From assembly GCA_020632755.1 (NCBI GenBank), contig JACKEY010000005.1, forward strand, positions 186,001 through 250,000: a DNA stretch of 64,000 bases. Reading direction: 5' to 3'. Positions 41,650 to 52,468 of the stretch are shown here, piece by piece. Numbering within the stretch: the first letter of the stretch is position 1; each line of letters starts with the position of its first letter. Both the position numbers and the translations under genes were made by a program. Origin of the DNA: Alphaproteobacteria bacterium. GTDB lineage: Bacteria > Myxococcota_A > UBA796 > UBA2385. The notes beneath the pieces are model-generated. The model was not told the origin of the DNA. It was given only the letters and a program-made list of their open reading frames with translations, and did no database searches.

Positions 41650-42151
41650 GCGTTGCCGCCGCGGACTCGCCCTGGGCGGGTTCATGGCCACCGGAAAGTC
41701 CACGATAGGGGAGCTCCTGGCCCGGCGGCTGGGGCTCCCCTTCGTCGATCTGGACAGGCTGGTCGAGGTGCGCGAGGGGAGCATCGTCCGGGATCTGTTC
41801 CGGAGCCGAGGAGAGGTGGGCTTTCGCGCGGCGGAGCAGGGAGCGCTGGGGGCTGCGCTGGCCGAGGTGCCGATCGTGCTCTCGCTCGGGGGAGGAACGC
41901 TCCACCAGCCGGGCGTGGTCGAGCGGATCCGGCGGGACCTGCCCATCGTGGTGCTGCATGCATCGTGGGAAGTGGTGGACGCGCGTCTGCGGACGGACGG
42001 TGCCCTGCGCCCCCTGGCCCGGACGCCCGCGACGCATGGGTTGTACGAGCACCGACAGGCTGGCTATCTGGCGGCGGGCCCCCGAGTGGTCGTGGACGGC
42101 CTGACGCCCGACCAGGTCGCAGACCGGGTCCTCGAGGTGCTGGCATGCTGA
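41633..42151 (+). CDS. aroK: Shikimate kinase
   Basis: Phosphorylates shikimate in aromatic amino acid synthesis. The P-loop GGFMATGKST, the DLDRLVE shikimate-binding segment, FRAAEQGAL and SLGGGTL are all present. The first in-frame ATG (41684) lies inside the P-loop and would remove its first glycine and the beta-1 strand (GLALGGF), so it cannot be the true start. The only upstream start codon close by is TTG at 41633, giving 172 residues, the usual AroK length, and a 17-base overlap with pilQ. A start by non-standard CTG at 41672 is a weaker alternative. pilQ-aroK-aroB is a common gene order. Confidence 0.88.
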   Translation: MTAATERCRRGLALGGFMATGKSTIGELLARRLGLPFVDLDRLVEVREGSIVRDLFRSRGEVGFRAAEQGALGAALAEVPIVLSLGGGTLHQPGVVERIRRDLPIVVLHASWEVVDARLRTDGALRPLARTPATHGLYEHRQAGYLAAGPRVVVDGLTPDQVADRVLEVLAC

Positions 42152-43239
42152 TCGAGGTCGAGCTCCCCGACGCCGCCTACCCGATCCACGTCGTCGACGG
42201 CGGGCTCGAGGGGCTCGGAGGCGCCGTGGCCCAGGCGCTGCGCCCAGGGCCCGCCTTCGTCGTGACGAATCCTGTCGTCGGCGCGTTGTACGCCCACGCC
42301 GCCTGCGCGTCGCTGCGAGGAGCGGGCTTTCGCCCGATCGTCGTGGAGATCCCCGATGGCGAGGCGCACAAGACGGTGTCGACCTGGCAGGGCCTGGTCG
42401 AGGATCTGCTGGCCGCGGGCATCCGGCGCAGCGACCCGGTCGTGGCGTTGGGGGGGGGCGTCACGGGCGACATCGCGGGGTTCGCCGCCGCAACCGTGCT
42501 GCGAGGTGTGCCCCTGGTGCAGGTGCCGACCTCGCTGCTCGCGATGGTGGACAGCGCCGTAGGGGGCAAGACCGGCGTCAACAGCCCCCGCGGCAAGAAC
42601 CTGATCGGCGCCTTCTACCAGCCTCGACTGGTGTACGCGGGCATGGCCACCCTGGCGACCCTCGCGGACGACGAGCTGCGGTCCGGGCTGGGCGAGGTGG
42701 TGAAGCACGGGGTGCTGGCGGATCCGGCCCTGTTTGAGCTGTGCCGTGCGCGCGCCGCGGCGGCCGTGGCCCGCGCGCCGGAAGTGCTCGCCGAGATGGT
42801 CGAGCGCAGCTGCCGGGTGAAGGCGTCGATCGTGGCCCGCGACGAGCGCGAGCAGGGGCTCCGGGCCGTCCTCAACCTGGGACACACCGCCGGGCATGCG
42901 GTCGAGACCTGCGTGGGACACGGCACCCTTCGCCACGGCGAGTGCGTCGCCATCGGCCTCGTCGCCGAGACGCGCTGGGCCGAGGGCCGTGGCGATGCCG
43001 CCGCAGGCCTGGCCAGCGAGGTCGAGGCGGTGGTCGCGGGCCTCGGGCTTCCGACCGTGGCCCCGCCCATCGATCCGGAGCGTCTCGTCGCTGCCGCTGG
43101 CTACGACAAGAAGACCGAACGTGGTATGGTTCGCAGCGCGGTCACCGAACAGATCGGCCGTGTGCGACTGGACCTCATCCCCCAGTCCGAGCTGCCGAAC
43201 CTCCTGTCTCACCTGTACGCGCCATCGGAGCCGAGATGA
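42145..43239 (+). CDS. aroB: 3-Dehydroquinate synthase
   Basis: 364 residues from the ATG at 42145, overlapping aroK by 7 bases. NAD-binding VALGGGVTGDIAGFAAATVLRG-type region, DSAVGGKTGVN, zinc ligands in LGEVVKHG (Glu), LNLGHTAGHAVE (His) and HGTLRHGECVAIG (His) are all visible. Second enzyme of the shikimate pathway. It follows aroK in the pathway cluster downstream of pilQ. Confidence 0.97.
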   Translation: MLIEVELPDAAYPIHVVDGGLEGLGGAVAQALRPGPAFVVTNPVVGALYAHAACASLRGAGFRPIVVEIPDGEAHKTVSTWQGLVEDLLAAGIRRSDPVVALGGGVTGDIAGFAAATVLRGVPLVQVPTSLLAMVDSAVGGKTGVNSPRGKNLIGAFYQPRLVYAGMATLATLADDELRSGLGEVVKHGVLADPALFELCRARAAAAVARAPEVLAEMVERSCRVKASIVARDEREQGLRAVLNLGHTAGHAVETCVGHGTLRHGECVAIGLVAETRWAEGRGDAAAGLASEVEAVVAGLGLPTVAPPIDPERLVAAAGYDKKTERGMVRSAVTEQIGRVRLDLIPQSELPNLLSHLYAPSEPR

Positions 43240-43835
43240 CTTCCCTCCTCCTCCTCGCGACCCTGACGGGCTGCATGTCGCAGCCCATCGATGCTCCCTT
43301 CTCCGCGGTCATCCAGGCGCCGGAGTCCGTCTCCCTCGCCTGGGACGACTCGGCCAACGGTCAGTTCGACGGCATCGGTGCGCTCATCCTCGCGGACTTC
43401 CTCGTCTACGACAGCGAGCAGGGCGTTCCCCTCGAGAACATCGCGGTCGAAGTGACCTCCGGCGGCAGCGGCGTGTACCTCCTGCCCCCCGAAGCGCTCA
43501 AGCTGGTCGACTACCCCGAGATGCCCGAAGGCGCCTCGATGTCCGACTGCGAAGACGAGAACGGCAACTTCGACAACGAGACCAACGAGTGGTGTGCGTG
43601 GCACTACGACACCATCTCCGGCAACTACTACAGCTTCTCGTCGGACTTCGCCGACGCGGGCGGCTACGGCCCGACCTACGTGCAGTCCGGGACCGACAAC
43701 CGCGGCCTGCTGCGGGTCTACGTCTACGTCGACGCCCTGCCGGCGGTCGAGGACAGCTTCGCCGACATCTCGATCGTGGGCAGCATCGGCCACGCCTCGG
43801 ACTTCTTCGAGGTCGGCCCCGGCGAGAACAACTGA
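43236..43835 (+). CDS. Putative lipoprotein between aroB and aroQ
   Basis: 199 residues from the ATG at 43236 (4-base overlap with aroB, GGAG upstream). Lipoprotein signal LLLATLTGCMS (Cys13). The mature part is beta-rich with an Ig/invasin-like opening (AVEVTSGGSGVYLLPPEALK) and a CEDENGNFDNETNEWCAW acidic Cys loop. Unrecognised. Its position inside a shikimate operon has no metabolic reason I can see; it may be translated only as a passenger. Confidence 0.7.
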   Translation: MTSLLLLATLTGCMSQPIDAPFSAVIQAPESVSLAWDDSANGQFDGIGALILADFLVYDSEQGVPLENIAVEVTSGGSGVYLLPPEALKLVDYPEMPEGASMSDCEDENGNFDNETNEWCAWHYDTISGNYYSFSSDFADAGGYGPTYVQSGTDNRGLLRVYVYVDALPAVEDSFADISIVGSIGHASDFFEVGPGENN

Positions 43836-43847
43836 GATCGTGGCGTC

Positions 43848-44294
43848 GTGCACCTGCTGATCCTGCACGGCCCCAACCTCAACCTGCTCGGCCAGCGTGA
43901 GCCCGACGTGTACGGGCACCACACGCTGGCCGACGTGCAGGTGGGCCTCGACACGCTCGCGAACGAGCTGGGCGTCGGCCTGGCGCACTTCCAGAGCAAT
44001 GGCGAGGGCACGCTCATCGACCGCATCCACCGGGCCTCGGTGGACGGCGTCGATGGCATCGTGTTCAACCCGGGCGGCTACACCCACACCTCGGTGGCCC
44101 TTCGCGACGCCCTGGCGGGCGTGGCGATTCCGTTCGTCGAGGTGCACCTCAGCAACGTGCACGCGCGGGAGCCGTTCCGGCGCGAGAGTCTGCTGGCTCC
44201 GGTCAGCGTCGGGCAGGTGGCGGGGTTCGGGGTGCTCAGCTACAGCCTCGGCCTGCGCGCCCTCGTGACCTGGCTGCGCGAACGGAGCGGTTGA
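43848..44294 (+). CDS. aroQ: 3-Dehydroquinate dehydratase, type II
   Basis: 148 residues, the usual length. [50 protein letters not shown] and [21 protein letters not shown] cover the active site (Tyr in VYG, Asn, His and Arg). Third shikimate-pathway gene of the cluster. The start is GTG. aroQ-accB-accC is a widespread gene order. Confidence 0.97.
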   Translation: MHLLILHGPNLNLLGQREPDVYGHHTLADVQVGLDTLANELGVGLAHFQSNGEGTLIDRIHRASVDGVDGIVFNPGGYTHTSVALRDALAGVAIPFVEVHLSNVHAREPFRRESLLAPVSVGQVAGFGVLSYSLGLRALVTWLRERSG

Positions 44295-44737
44295 TGGACC
44301 TCGAACGGATCGAAGCCCTGCTGAAGCTGATGCAGGAGTACGGCGTCGCCGAGATCGGCGTCGAAGACGAGAGCTCGCGCATCGAGCTGCGCATGCAGGG
44401 CGCGGCCGTGGCGGTCGCGGCTCCGGTGGCGGTGGCGCCGGTGGCGGCTCCGGTGGCGGCGCAGAGCCCCGCGGCGCCGGCGGCTCCGGCCGACGACGGG
44501 GTGTCGGTCGAAGCCCCGATGGTGGGCACCTTCTACCGCTCCTCCAAGCCGGGTGCGCGGCCCTTCGTCGAGGTCGGCGAGCGCGTGTCGAAGGGGCAGG
44601 TGCTCTGCATCATCGAGGCGATGAAGCTCATGAACGAGCTCGAGGCCGAGGTGTCGGGCACCGTGGTCGAGATCCTGGTCGAGAACGGGGAGGGGGTCCA
44701 GTTCGGACAGGCCCTGTTCCGCATCCGGCCGGACTGA
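44294..44737 (+). CDS. accB: Biotin carboxyl carrier protein of acetyl-CoA carboxylase
   Basis: 147 residues from the ATG at 44294, sharing its first base with the aroQ stop. An N-terminal helical segment, a long Ala/Pro/Val linker ([14 protein letters not shown] type), and the biotinyl domain with EAMKLMNE, whose Lys is biotinylated. [14 protein letters not shown] is family-typical. Works with AccC in fatty acid synthesis. Confidence 0.97.
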   Translation: MDLERIEALLKLMQEYGVAEIGVEDESSRIELRMQGAAVAVAAPVAVAPVAAPVAAQSPAAPAAPADDGVSVEAPMVGTFYRSSKPGARPFVEVGERVSKGQVLCIIEAMKLMNELEAEVSGTVVEILVENGEGVQFGQALFRIRPD

Positions 44738-44740
44738 CGC

Positions 44741-46087
44741 GTGTTCACCAAGATCCTGGTCGCCAACCGTGGCGAGATCGCCCTGCGGGTCATCCGCGCC
44801 TGCCGTGAGCTCGGCATCCGTACCGTCGCGGTGTACTCGGAGGCCGATCGCAACGCGCTGCATGTGCGCTTCGCCGACGAGTCGGTCTGTGTCGGCCCGG
44901 CGCAGGCCCTCAAGAGCTACCTGAACATCCCCAACGTGGTCGCGGCCGCCGAGATCACCGGCGTCGACGCGGTCCACCCGGGCTACGGCTTCCTGGCCGA
45001 GAACATCGCCTTCGCGAGCTCCCTCGAGTCGCACGGCATCACGTTCATCGGCCCGCGCTCCGAGACGCTCGCCACCTTCGGCGACAAGCTCTCGGCCAAG
45101 GCCGCCGCGCGCGCCGCGGGAGTGCCGCTGCTGCCCGGCTCGGGCGGGTCCATCGACGACGTCGAGGAAGCCGTCGAGCTGGCCGGACAGATCGGCTACC
45201 CCGTGATGCTCAAGGCTGCCTTCGGAGGCGGCGGCAAGGGCATGCGCGTGGTGCACGACGCCGCCGGCCTGCGCCGAGCCTTCGAGCTGACCAGCGCCGA
45301 GGCCGAGGCCGCCTTCGGCAACGGTGCGCTGTTCCTCGAGCGCTTCCTGGCCACGCCGCGCCACATCGAGATCCAGATCGCCGGCGACGGCAAGGGCGGC
45401 GCCCTGCACCTGGGGGAACGCGACTGCTCGATGCAGCGGCGCCACCAGAAGATCATCGAAGAAGCGCCCGCTGCCGGCCTGTCGCCGGAGCTTCGTGGCC
45501 GCATCCGGCAGGCGGCGGTCCAGCTCGCCGAGCACACCGAGTACCTGACCGTCGGGACCTGCGAGTTCCTGGTCGAAGGCGACGAGTTCTGGTTCCTCGA
45601 GGTCAACCCACGAATCCAGGTCGAGCACCCCGTCACCGAGCAGGTGACCGGCGTGGACCTCGTGCAGCTGCAGATCCGCCTGGCTGCTGGCGAGCCCCTG
45701 CCGATGACCCAGGACGAGGTGCAGCTCAAGGGCCACTCGATCGAGGTGCGGGTCAACGCAGAAGACCCGTGGACCTTCATGCCGTCGCCGGGGCCGATCA
45801 CCGGCTACCACGCGCCGGGCGGGCCGGGCATCCGCATCGACTCCGCCGTGCACGAGGGCGCCATGGTGCAGCCCTACTACGACTCGCTGGTGGCCAAGCT
45901 CGTCGTCACCGCCGAGGACCGTGCTGCCGCGATCCGGCGGCTGTCGTGGGCCCTCGACGAGTTCGTCGTCGAAGGGATTCGGACTACGCTGCCCCTTCAG
46001 CGGGCCCTGGTGCGCGACGCCGCCTTCCAGGAGCTGCGCTTCCACACCCGCTACGTCGACGAGTGGCTCGGTCGCCGGAACGACTGA
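44741..46087 (+). CDS. accC: Biotin carboxylase subunit of acetyl-CoA carboxylase
   Basis: 448 residues from a GTG three bases after accB. ILVANRGEIALRVIRACRELG, VHPGYGFLAEN, ATP-grasp loop KAAFGGGGKGMR, RDCSMQRRHQKIIEEAP and EVNPRIQVEHPVTE are complete. It carboxylates the AccB biotin using bicarbonate and ATP. The carboxyltransferase genes accA and accD are not in the window. Confidence 0.98.
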   Translation: MFTKILVANRGEIALRVIRACRELGIRTVAVYSEADRNALHVRFADESVCVGPAQALKSYLNIPNVVAAAEITGVDAVHPGYGFLAENIAFASSLESHGITFIGPRSETLATFGDKLSAKAAARAAGVPLLPGSGGSIDDVEEAVELAGQIGYPVMLKAAFGGGGKGMRVVHDAAGLRRAFELTSAEAEAAFGNGALFLERFLATPRHIEIQIAGDGKGGALHLGERDCSMQRRHQKIIEEAPAAGLSPELRGRIRQAAVQLAEHTEYLTVGTCEFLVEGDEFWFLEVNPRIQVEHPVTEQVTGVDLVQLQIRLAAGEPLPMTQDEVQLKGHSIEVRVNAEDPWTFMPSPGPITGYHAPGGPGIRIDSAVHEGAMVQPYYDSLVAKLVVTAEDRAAAIRRLSWALDEFVVEGIRTTLPLQRALVRDAAFQELRFHTRYVDEWLGRRND

Positions 46088-46120
46088 GCCCGCTCCACCC
46101 CCCCTACCCAGAGGCTTCCC

Positions 46121-48208
<2,088 letters not shown>

Positions 48209-48243
48209 GCCGCTGGCCCCGCGGGAGCGCGCGAGACGGACCC

Positions 48244-48274
48244 TTGCCGGAACCGACGGGGCGGGTCATATAGG
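48244..48274 (+). promoter_or_regulatory. Candidate promoter of tRNA-Gly
   Basis: TTGCCG (48244-48249) and CATATA/TATAGG (48267-48274) at 17-19 bases spacing resemble a housekeeping promoter and would start transcription close to the mature tRNA 5' end at 48282. Confidence 0.5.
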
Positions 48275-48281
48275 ACGGGCT

Positions 48282-48357
48282 GCGGGCGTAGCTCAGTTGG
48301 TAGAGTACGAGCTTCCCAAGCTCGGTGTCGCGGGTTCGAATCCCGTCGCCCGCTCCA
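48282..48357 (+). tRNA. tRNA-Gly (CCC)
   Basis: 76 bases with encoded CCA. Acceptor GCGGGCG (48282-48288) pairs with CGCCCGC (48347-48353). D arm GCTC-AGTTGGTAGA-GT, anticodon loop CTTCCCAAG carrying CCC, T arm GCGGG-TTCGAAT-CCCGT. Reads GGG codons. Isolated, followed by a hairpin. Confidence 0.96.
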
Positions 48358-48364
48358 GCCTCCT

Positions 48365-48411
48365 CCACGAGGCGCCGGCCCCCCACCGGCGCCTCGTGGT
48401 CGTCTCGGCTT
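48365..48411 (+). terminator. Terminator hairpin after tRNA-Gly
   Basis: CCACGAGGCGCCGG (48365-48378) pairs perfectly with CCGGCGCCTCGTGG (48386-48399) around a 7-base loop: a 14-pair GC-rich stem. The tail TCGTCTCGGCTT is only moderately T-rich. It lies between the tRNA and tamB and would separate their transcription. Confidence 0.75.
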
Positions 48412-48436
48412 CCGCCCTCTCCCTCGGGCGTCCTCC

Positions 48437-51400
48437 GTGAGCATCCCCCCTCCTTCCCCGGGCCCCGAGACCCCGCGACGGCGGCGGAGGGTCGGTCGGT
48501 GGTTGGCCGTCGGAAGCGTCCTCGGCACGCTCGGCGTCATCGGCCTGGTCCACACGCCCTGGTTTCGCCAGCGGGTGGTTCGGGTCATCGAGGACGTCGC
48601 CGAGCGCGCCACCGGCGAGCGGGTGGTGATCGGCGGGCTGCGGCTGGACCTGCCGCGCCGCTCGGTGCACCTCGACGGGGTGGTGGTCCGCCACAAGAGT
48701 CCGCTGGCCGAGCGGGACGGGCGCACCATCGTCGCCATCCAGCAGGTGACGCTGGCGCTGGGGCTGCGCGGCGGCAAGCCTCGGCTGCAGCGACTCGAGC
48801 TCGACCGGCCCAGCGTGTCGCTGCACCTGGACGAGGGCCGGCTGCGCGAGTTCCCGGGCCTGCGGGGTGGGGGAGGGAAGAAGCCCGAGGAGCTGCCCTG
48901 GGACGCGCTCTACGTGCGAGACGGCGCCTTCTCCCTCGAGGCGACCTACGGCGACGATGCCCTGGCCGCGTTGCGGATCGAGGGCCTGGATGCCACGCCC
49001 GCCGAGCAGCCCCACCGCATGATCGTCGACGCCGGCGTGGTCGAGGTCGCGGTCGGCGACTTCGTGCAGGCGGCCAGCGCGGTGCACCTGCCGGGGCTCG
49101 AGGTGACCCCGGACCGCATCGTCGCGCCCCGCGTCGCGCTGGACTTCCCCGACATCGACGTCGACGGGTGGCTCGACCTGCAGCCACAGGGCCCCGTCAG
49201 CGGCCTGTTCACCGTGTCCACCGAGCTGTCGGCCCTGACCCCGCTGTTCCCCGGGCGGGTGACGGCCGCCGGCCCGGTCGACGTCGACCTCGAGCTGTCC
49301 GGCGAGTCGACCGCACCCGCGCTCCGCGGCGTGTTGCTGGCCCGGGAGCTCACCTTGTTCGTCGCACCCCCCGCCAGCGACCCGACGCGCCCCCAGCGCA
49401 CCTACGCCCTGGGCGACGTCGAGGGCCAGCTGCGGCTGGTCGAGCGCCAGCTGCACCTCGAGCCGCTGCGCGTGGCGTGGGCCGGCGGCGACATCGTGAT
49501 CCGCGGCGCGGCCGATCTGGCCAGCCAGGGTGCCTGGGCCAGCATCACCGGCCAGGAGCTGTCGCTCTACCAGGCCCTGCAGGCGACCGACGCCAGCCCC
49601 GATCCCTGGGTCGATCTGGGCGGCGACCTGGAGATCCAGGCGGCCGGCACCCTCTCGCCCCTGCGGCTGGCCGGGTCCTGGAAGCTCGCGGGCACGAACC
49701 TGGCGGTCGCGTCGGGACCGGTGCATCGCGAAGCCCACCTGCTCGACATCCCGCGCATCCTGGCGGAAGGCGAGATCCACCTCCTCGGTGACGAGCTGCG
49801 TCTGCTCGCCCGGCCTCTCGGCACCCCCCGCTCGTCGGGACGGGTCGACGCCCGCATCGGCCTCGGGCCCCAGGGCCCCCTCGACCTCACCCTCGACCTG
49901 CCCCGTCTGGCCCTGGCCGACCTCGCCCCCCTGGGCGACATCGAGCTGGGCGGCACCGCCTGGCTGCACGGCCGGCTGTGGGGCGACTTCGACGACCTGC
50001 AGGTCGCCGGCGACACGCGCATCCAGGACTTCGTCCTGTTCGGGCTGCCCTTCGCCGACATCGCCGAGGGCCCCATCGAGAGCCCGGATCTGGTGAGCCT
50101 GCGGTTCCCCGACGTGCGAGCACAGCGCGGCGACACGCCCTGGCGGGGCAGCGTCGGGCTGGACTTCGGGCCCGAGGGAGGCCTGGACCTGCAGCTGCTC
50201 ATCGGCGAGGGGCGGCTGTCCGACGTGACGAGCATCTTCCTGGACCTGGGCGAGGTCGAGGCCACCACCCAGGGCACCCTGGAGCTGCGGGGCCCCTTCG
50301 ATGCGCTCGACGGCGAGGCGCGGGTCAGCCTGCGCGACATCGGGCTGTACGGCGAGCACTTCGACAGCGGCAGCGCGGTGGGCTGGATGGATGGCGGCCG
50401 CTTCACCCTGGACGAGGCGGTCCTGTCGCGGGCGGGGGGCGCCGAGACCCTGGTGGCGCGGGGCTCGGTGGGTGCCGGCTGGGCCACCAACATCGACGTG
50501 CACGGCAACGGCTTCCGGGTCGAGGACATGGACCTGCTGGCCGGCCTGGGCGGGCGGCTGCGTGGCGCAGCCACCGTCGATGCGGTCGTCGGCGGCACCC
50601 TGTTCGAGCCCGAGCCTCGCGGCCGCCTGTCCCTGACCGGGACCCACGTCGGTCGCCAGCCGCTCGGCGACTCCGCGCTGGCCTTCCGCACGGCCGACGG
50701 GGTGATGGCCTTCGACGGGCAGCTCGCCGGCCCCGGGCTGGCCGTCGAGGGCACGCTGGGCCTGTGGGACGCGCAGCCCTACGCGATCACCGCCGCCTTC
50801 CACGACTTCCCGCTGCACGCGCTCTACCCGGAAGCTCCCGACGGCAGCCCGATCACTGCGCGAATCAGCGGCGACGCGGAGCTCGGCGGGCACTTCGGCG
50901 ACACACCTTCCCCCGTCGCGATCTCGGCCCACGTCACGGACACGCTCCTGCAGTGGGGGCGGCACAGCCTGGTGGCGCCGGTGCCCTGGACCTGGTCGCA
51001 GAGCGGCGAGGACTTCCGCCTGTCGGACCTGTCGCTGCAGGGCGGGCGCACGCGGCTGGCCTTCGCCGGCGAGCGGCATGCGGACGGTCCGACCCGGTTC
51101 CTGGGCGGCGGCACCGTCGACCTGGACCTGGCGCGCGCCGTGGTGCCCGGACTGACCCTGGCAGAGGGGACGGCCATCGTCGAGCTGGACATCCTGGGTG
51201 ACGAGGAGGGGGGGCGTGCCGAGCCGCGGCTGCGAGCCACCGCCGACGGCGTCACGGTGCGAGGCGACTGGTTCCCCGCGCGCTTCGAGGACATGTCGGT
51301 GTCGGCTGCCGCCAGCGCCGGGGGCTACGACATCCAGCACCTGACCGGCCGGCTGGGCGGCGGCACGGTCGATGGCCAGGGCCGCATCGACGCGGAAGGC

Positions 51401-52468
51401 TGGGCCCCCCGTCGCTACGATCTGCGGGGCCGCGTGCGCGACGGCCGGGTTCGCTACTTCGACTTCCTGCCCGCCGCGATCGGCGATGCCGACATCACCT
51501 TCCAGGGGCCGAGCGACTCGCCCCTGCTGGCCGGTCGCGTCACCGTGAAGGACATGCTCTACAGCGACCGCATCGACTGGGAGAGCTGGGTGCTCGAGGT
51601 GTCGGACGAGGTGCTCAGCTCCGCGGTCGAGGCCGACGGCGAGGACTGGTTCGACATCGACCTGCAGCTGTCGTCCGCCGACACCATCCGCGTCCGCAAC
51701 AACGTCGCCGACCTGACGGCGAGCGCCGAGCTGCACGTCATCGGCGACACGGCCCTGCCCGGGCTCGAGGGCTGGGTGCGGGCGAGCCCTGGTGGCCGCG
51801 TCTACCTCAAGGAGCGGGAGTTCGAGCTGCTGCGCGGCGAGCTGCGCTTCGTCGACCCCTACGCCTACGATCCGGAGCTCGACTTCGCGCTGTCGACCAC
51901 CGTCGAGGGCATGGACCAGGACGTCGACATCGCCGTACAGGTCGATGGGCGCTGGTCGAGCTGGGGCACCGAGATGCGCAGTGACCCGTCCCTGGCGCAG
52001 GCCGACATCAACGCCCTGCTGCTGTTCGGCATGACCCGCGAGGAGATGGAGCGCAGCGGGGCCCTCGGCCAGGCGCTGGCGGTCGAGGGCGGCGACGTGC
52101 TGTTCAGCAGCATCGGCGTCGTCCAGCGGGCCGAGGAGGGCATCTTCCGCCTGCGCGGCCTCGAGCCCCTGCTCGCCCCGCTGCGCCCCGATCGGCTGGA
52201 CCTGGTGAGCGGCACGAGCGAGCGCGGCTCCGGCACGCTCAACAGCGAGCTGCGGCTGCTCTACGAGAACGACCTGTGGGACGGCGGCCAGCTGATCTAC
52301 GAGCAGAACATCGTCGACCTGGACGACCAGTACGTCGCCCTCGAGCAGCGGCTGGCCCGGCGGCTGTACCTGCGTGGCTGGTGGTCCCGCGAGCAGATCG
52401 ACCGCACCCTGTCCATCGGCGGTGCCTACGGCCTGGAAGTCAACCTGCGCTGGGAGCTGGACTGGTGA
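48437..52468 (+). CDS. tamB: TamB-like inner-membrane anchored translocation protein
   Basis: 1343 residues from a GTG at 48437. An N-terminal basic segment and transmembrane helix (about 22-42, WLAVGSVLGTLGVIGL) anchor a very long beta-helical periplasmic chain. The C-terminal 200 residues match TamB/DUF490: RASPGGRVYLKEREFELLRG, FVDPYAYDPELDFALSTTV, ADINALLLFGMTREEM, ending SIGGAYGLEVNLRWELDW. TamB works with TamA to move phospholipids or autotransporters to the outer membrane. The stop overlaps the GTG of the Omp85 gene. Confidence 0.93.
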   Translation: MSIPPPSPGPETPRRRRRVGRWLAVGSVLGTLGVIGLVHTPWFRQRVVRVIEDVAERATGERVVIGGLRLDLPRRSVHLDGVVVRHKSPLAERDGRTIVAIQQVTLALGLRGGKPRLQRLELDRPSVSLHLDEGRLREFPGLRGGGGKKPEELPWDALYVRDGAFSLEATYGDDALAALRIEGLDATPAEQPHRMIVDAGVVEVAVGDFVQAASAVHLPGLEVTPDRIVAPRVALDFPDIDVDGWLDLQPQGPVSGLFTVSTELSALTPLFPGRVTAAGPVDVDLELSGESTAPALRGVLLARELTLFVAPPASDPTRPQRTYALGDVEGQLRLVERQLHLEPLRVAWAGGDIVIRGAADLASQGAWASITGQELSLYQALQATDASPDPWVDLGGDLEIQAAGTLSPLRLAGSWKLAGTNLAVASGPVHREAHLLDIPRILAEGEIHLLGDELRLLARPLGTPRSSGRVDARIGLGPQGPLDLTLDLPRLALADLAPLGDIELGGTAWLHGRLWGDFDDLQVAGDTRIQDFVLFGLPFADIAEGPIESPDLVSLRFPDVRAQRGDTPWRGSVGLDFGPEGGLDLQLLIGEGRLSDVTSIFLDLGEVEATTQGTLELRGPFDALDGEARVSLRDIGLYGEHFDSGSAVGWMDGGRFTLDEAVLSRAGGAETLVARGSVGAGWATNIDVHGNGFRVEDMDLLAGLGGRLRGAATVDAVVGGTLFEPEPRGRLSLTGTHVGRQPLGDSALAFRTADGVMAFDGQLAGPGLAVEGTLGLWDAQPYAITAAFHDFPLHALYPEAPDGSPITARISGDAELGGHFGDTPSPVAISAHVTDTLLQWGRHSLVAPVPWTWSQSGEDFRLSDLSLQGGRTRLAFAGERHADGPTRFLGGGTVDLDLARAVVPGLTLAEGTAIVELDILGDEEGGRAEPRLRATADGVTVRGDWFPARFEDMSVSAAASAGGYDIQHLTGRLGGGTVDGQGRIDAEGWAPRRYDLRGRVRDGRVRYFDFLPAAIGDADITFQGPSDSPLLAGRVTVKDMLYSDRIDWESWVLEVSDEVLSSAVEADGEDWFDIDLQLSSADTIRVRNNVADLTASAELHVIGDTALPGLEGWVRASPGGRVYLKEREFELLRGELRFVDPYAYDPELDFALSTTVEGMDQDVDIAVQVDGRWSSWGTEMRSDPSLAQADINALLLFGMTREEMERSGALGQALAVEGGDVLFSSIGVVQRAEEGIFRLRGLEPLLAPLRPDRLDLVSGTSERGSGTLNSELRLLYENDLWDGGQLIYEQNIVDLDDQYVALEQRLARRLYLRGWWSREQIDRTLSIGGAYGLEVNLRWELDW

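Noticed and set aside
38527..41946. 1139-codon open frame on the - strand opposite pilP, pilQ and aroK
   Set aside because: pilP, pilQ and aroK on the + strand are certain; the opposite frame has no motif.
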